Below the pieces are notes generated by a model. The model saw only the letters and a program-made list of their open reading frames with translations. It had not been told where the DNA came from and made no database searches. The position numbers and the translations under genes are program-made. A stretch of 64,000 nucleotides of DNA from Stutzerimonas balearica DSM 6083 (GTDB taxonomy: Bacteria > Pseudomonadota > Gammaproteobacteria > Pseudomonadales > Pseudomonadaceae): contig NZ_CP007511.1 of assembly GCF_000818015.1 (NCBI RefSeq), positions 3,358,501-3,422,500 on the forward strand. Reading direction: 5' to 3'. Positions 63,333-64,000 of this stretch are shown piece after piece; position 1 is the first letter of the stretch; the number at the start of each line of letters is the position of its first letter.

Positions 63333-64000
63333 TCAGAAGCCGGCAAGCTGCAGATAGCGATCGGTGATCTGCTGCCCCCACACCAGCGCGATCCAGCCGG
63401 CGATCGCCAGGTACGGGCCGAACGGGATAGGCGTGCCGGCAGCCGCATTCCGCCATCTCAGTGAAATCGTGCCGATTACGGCGCCGACCAGCGATGACAG
63501 GAGGATGGTTAGCGGCAGCACCTGCCATCCCCCCCACGCCCCTATCATCGCAAGAAGCTTGAAGTCACCGTAGCCCATGCCTTCCTTGCCAGTGACGAGC
63601 TTGAATAGCCAGTACACCGCCCACAGGCTGAGGTAGCCGAAGACAGCTCCCCAAAGCGCATCGCCGAGCGCAACGAATAGGCCGAAATGGTTGCAGATCA
63701 GGCCGAACCAGAGAAGAGGCAGCACGAGCGAGTCGGGCAGCAATTGGTGATCGATATCGATCATGCTCATGGCCAGCAGCCCCCAGCCCAACAGCAGGAT
63801 CGCCCCGGCTTGCCAGGTGAAGCCGAAGTGCCAGGCCGTGAACCCCGAAAGGAGCGCACAGGCCAGCTCCACCAGCGGATAACGGGCACTGATACCTGTT
63901 CGACATGCCGAACAGCGCCCCCGCAGCAGCACCCAGCTCACCAGAGGGACGTTCTCCCAGGCACGAATAGAGTGGCCACAGTGCGGACAGGAAGAAGCAG
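63333..64000 (-). CDS. pilD: Type 4 prepilin peptidase (partial, N-terminus beyond window)
   Basis: The C-terminal part of a prepilin peptidase/N-methylase, at least 222 residues here. The frame runs to the window edge, so the start is missing. The zinc motif is two CxxC pairs (CPHC, then CSAC about 25 residues later). The aspartyl-protease-like aspartates appear in SMIDIDHQLLPD and GYGDFKLLA. Several membrane helices follow. PilD processes type IV pilin and type II secretion pseudopilins. A GTG at 63941 is not the true start. Confidence 0.95.
   Translation of the reverse strand, partial: ASSCPHCGHSIRAWENVPLVSWVLLRGRCSACRTGISARYPLVELACALLSGFTAWHFGFTWQAGAILLLGWGLLAMSMIDIDHQLLPDSLVLPLLWFGLICNHFGLFVALGDALWGAVFGYLSLWAVYWLFKLVTGKEGMGYGDFKLLAMIGAWGGWQVLPLTILLSSLVGAVIGTISLRWRNAAAGTPIPFGPYLAIAGWIALVWGQQITDRYLQLAGF

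Overview
The window is a GC-rich stretch of a gammaproteobacterial chromosome, most likely a pseudomonad of the Stutzerimonas (Pseudomonas stutzeri) group. I infer this from gene order and protein character, not from a database search: rnpB lies directly beside the mraZ dcw cluster, mqo sits next to a PA4642-type gene, petABC is followed by sspAB, and a partial pilD is followed by coaE and yacG. About 66 protein genes, one structural RNA (RNase P) and one riboswitch fill nearly all of it. I see no tRNA, rRNA, CRISPR array, transposase or prophage.

Layout. (1) 1-15.4 kb: pta with terminators on both sides, a YihG-like acyltransferase, a signalling pair (CHASE hybrid kinase with three receiver domains plus a REC-PAS-GGDEF-EAL regulator), an OmpA-like lipoprotein, a metallo-beta-lactamase-fold hydrolase, an acyl-CoA ligase, a LysE-type exporter, a 2-hydroxyacid dehydrogenase and rsmC. 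(2) 15.5-16.3 kb: a manganese (yybP-ykoY) riboswitch in front of a GDT1/UPF0016 transporter. (3) 16.3-33.5 kb: housekeeping genes (M48 protease, SRAP, PlsC-like acyltransferase, DUF1329, yajG, mqo, SulP, SDR, LOG, MgtC, ferritin-like protein) mixed with small uncharacterised genes. (4) 33.6-51.4 kb: the complete dcw cell-wall and division cluster on the minus strand (mraZ-rsmH-ftsL-ftsI-murE-murF-mraY-murD-ftsW-murG-murC-ddlB-ftsQ-ftsA-ftsZ-lpxC), led by a sigma70-like promoter and four 10-bp-spaced MraZ-type repeats. (5) 51.6-56.5 kb: rnpB, rsmI, and divergently lpoA-yraN-gmhA/diaA-dolP. (6) 56.5-61.4 kb: rplM-rpsI, petABC and sspAB on the minus strand. (7) 61.7-64 kb: an orphan CbiM-like membrane protein and yacG, coaE and partial pilD.

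The most unusual structure is a set of four ungapped copies of a 98-bp element, all in the same orientation, flanking the LOG-family gene (28215-28312, 28376-28473, 29295-29392, 29420-29517). Each has an A-run start, a DnaA-box-like TTATCCACA exactly 62 bases later and an inverted GGATAAC 29 bases after that. I know of no described family that matches it. Other points worth a look are the riboswitch's candidate switching helix, a GmhA/DiaA homologue that keeps residues of both activities, a CbiM-like protein without the family's N-terminal histidine, and a compact run of tiny or uncharacterised genes before the ferritin-like gene.
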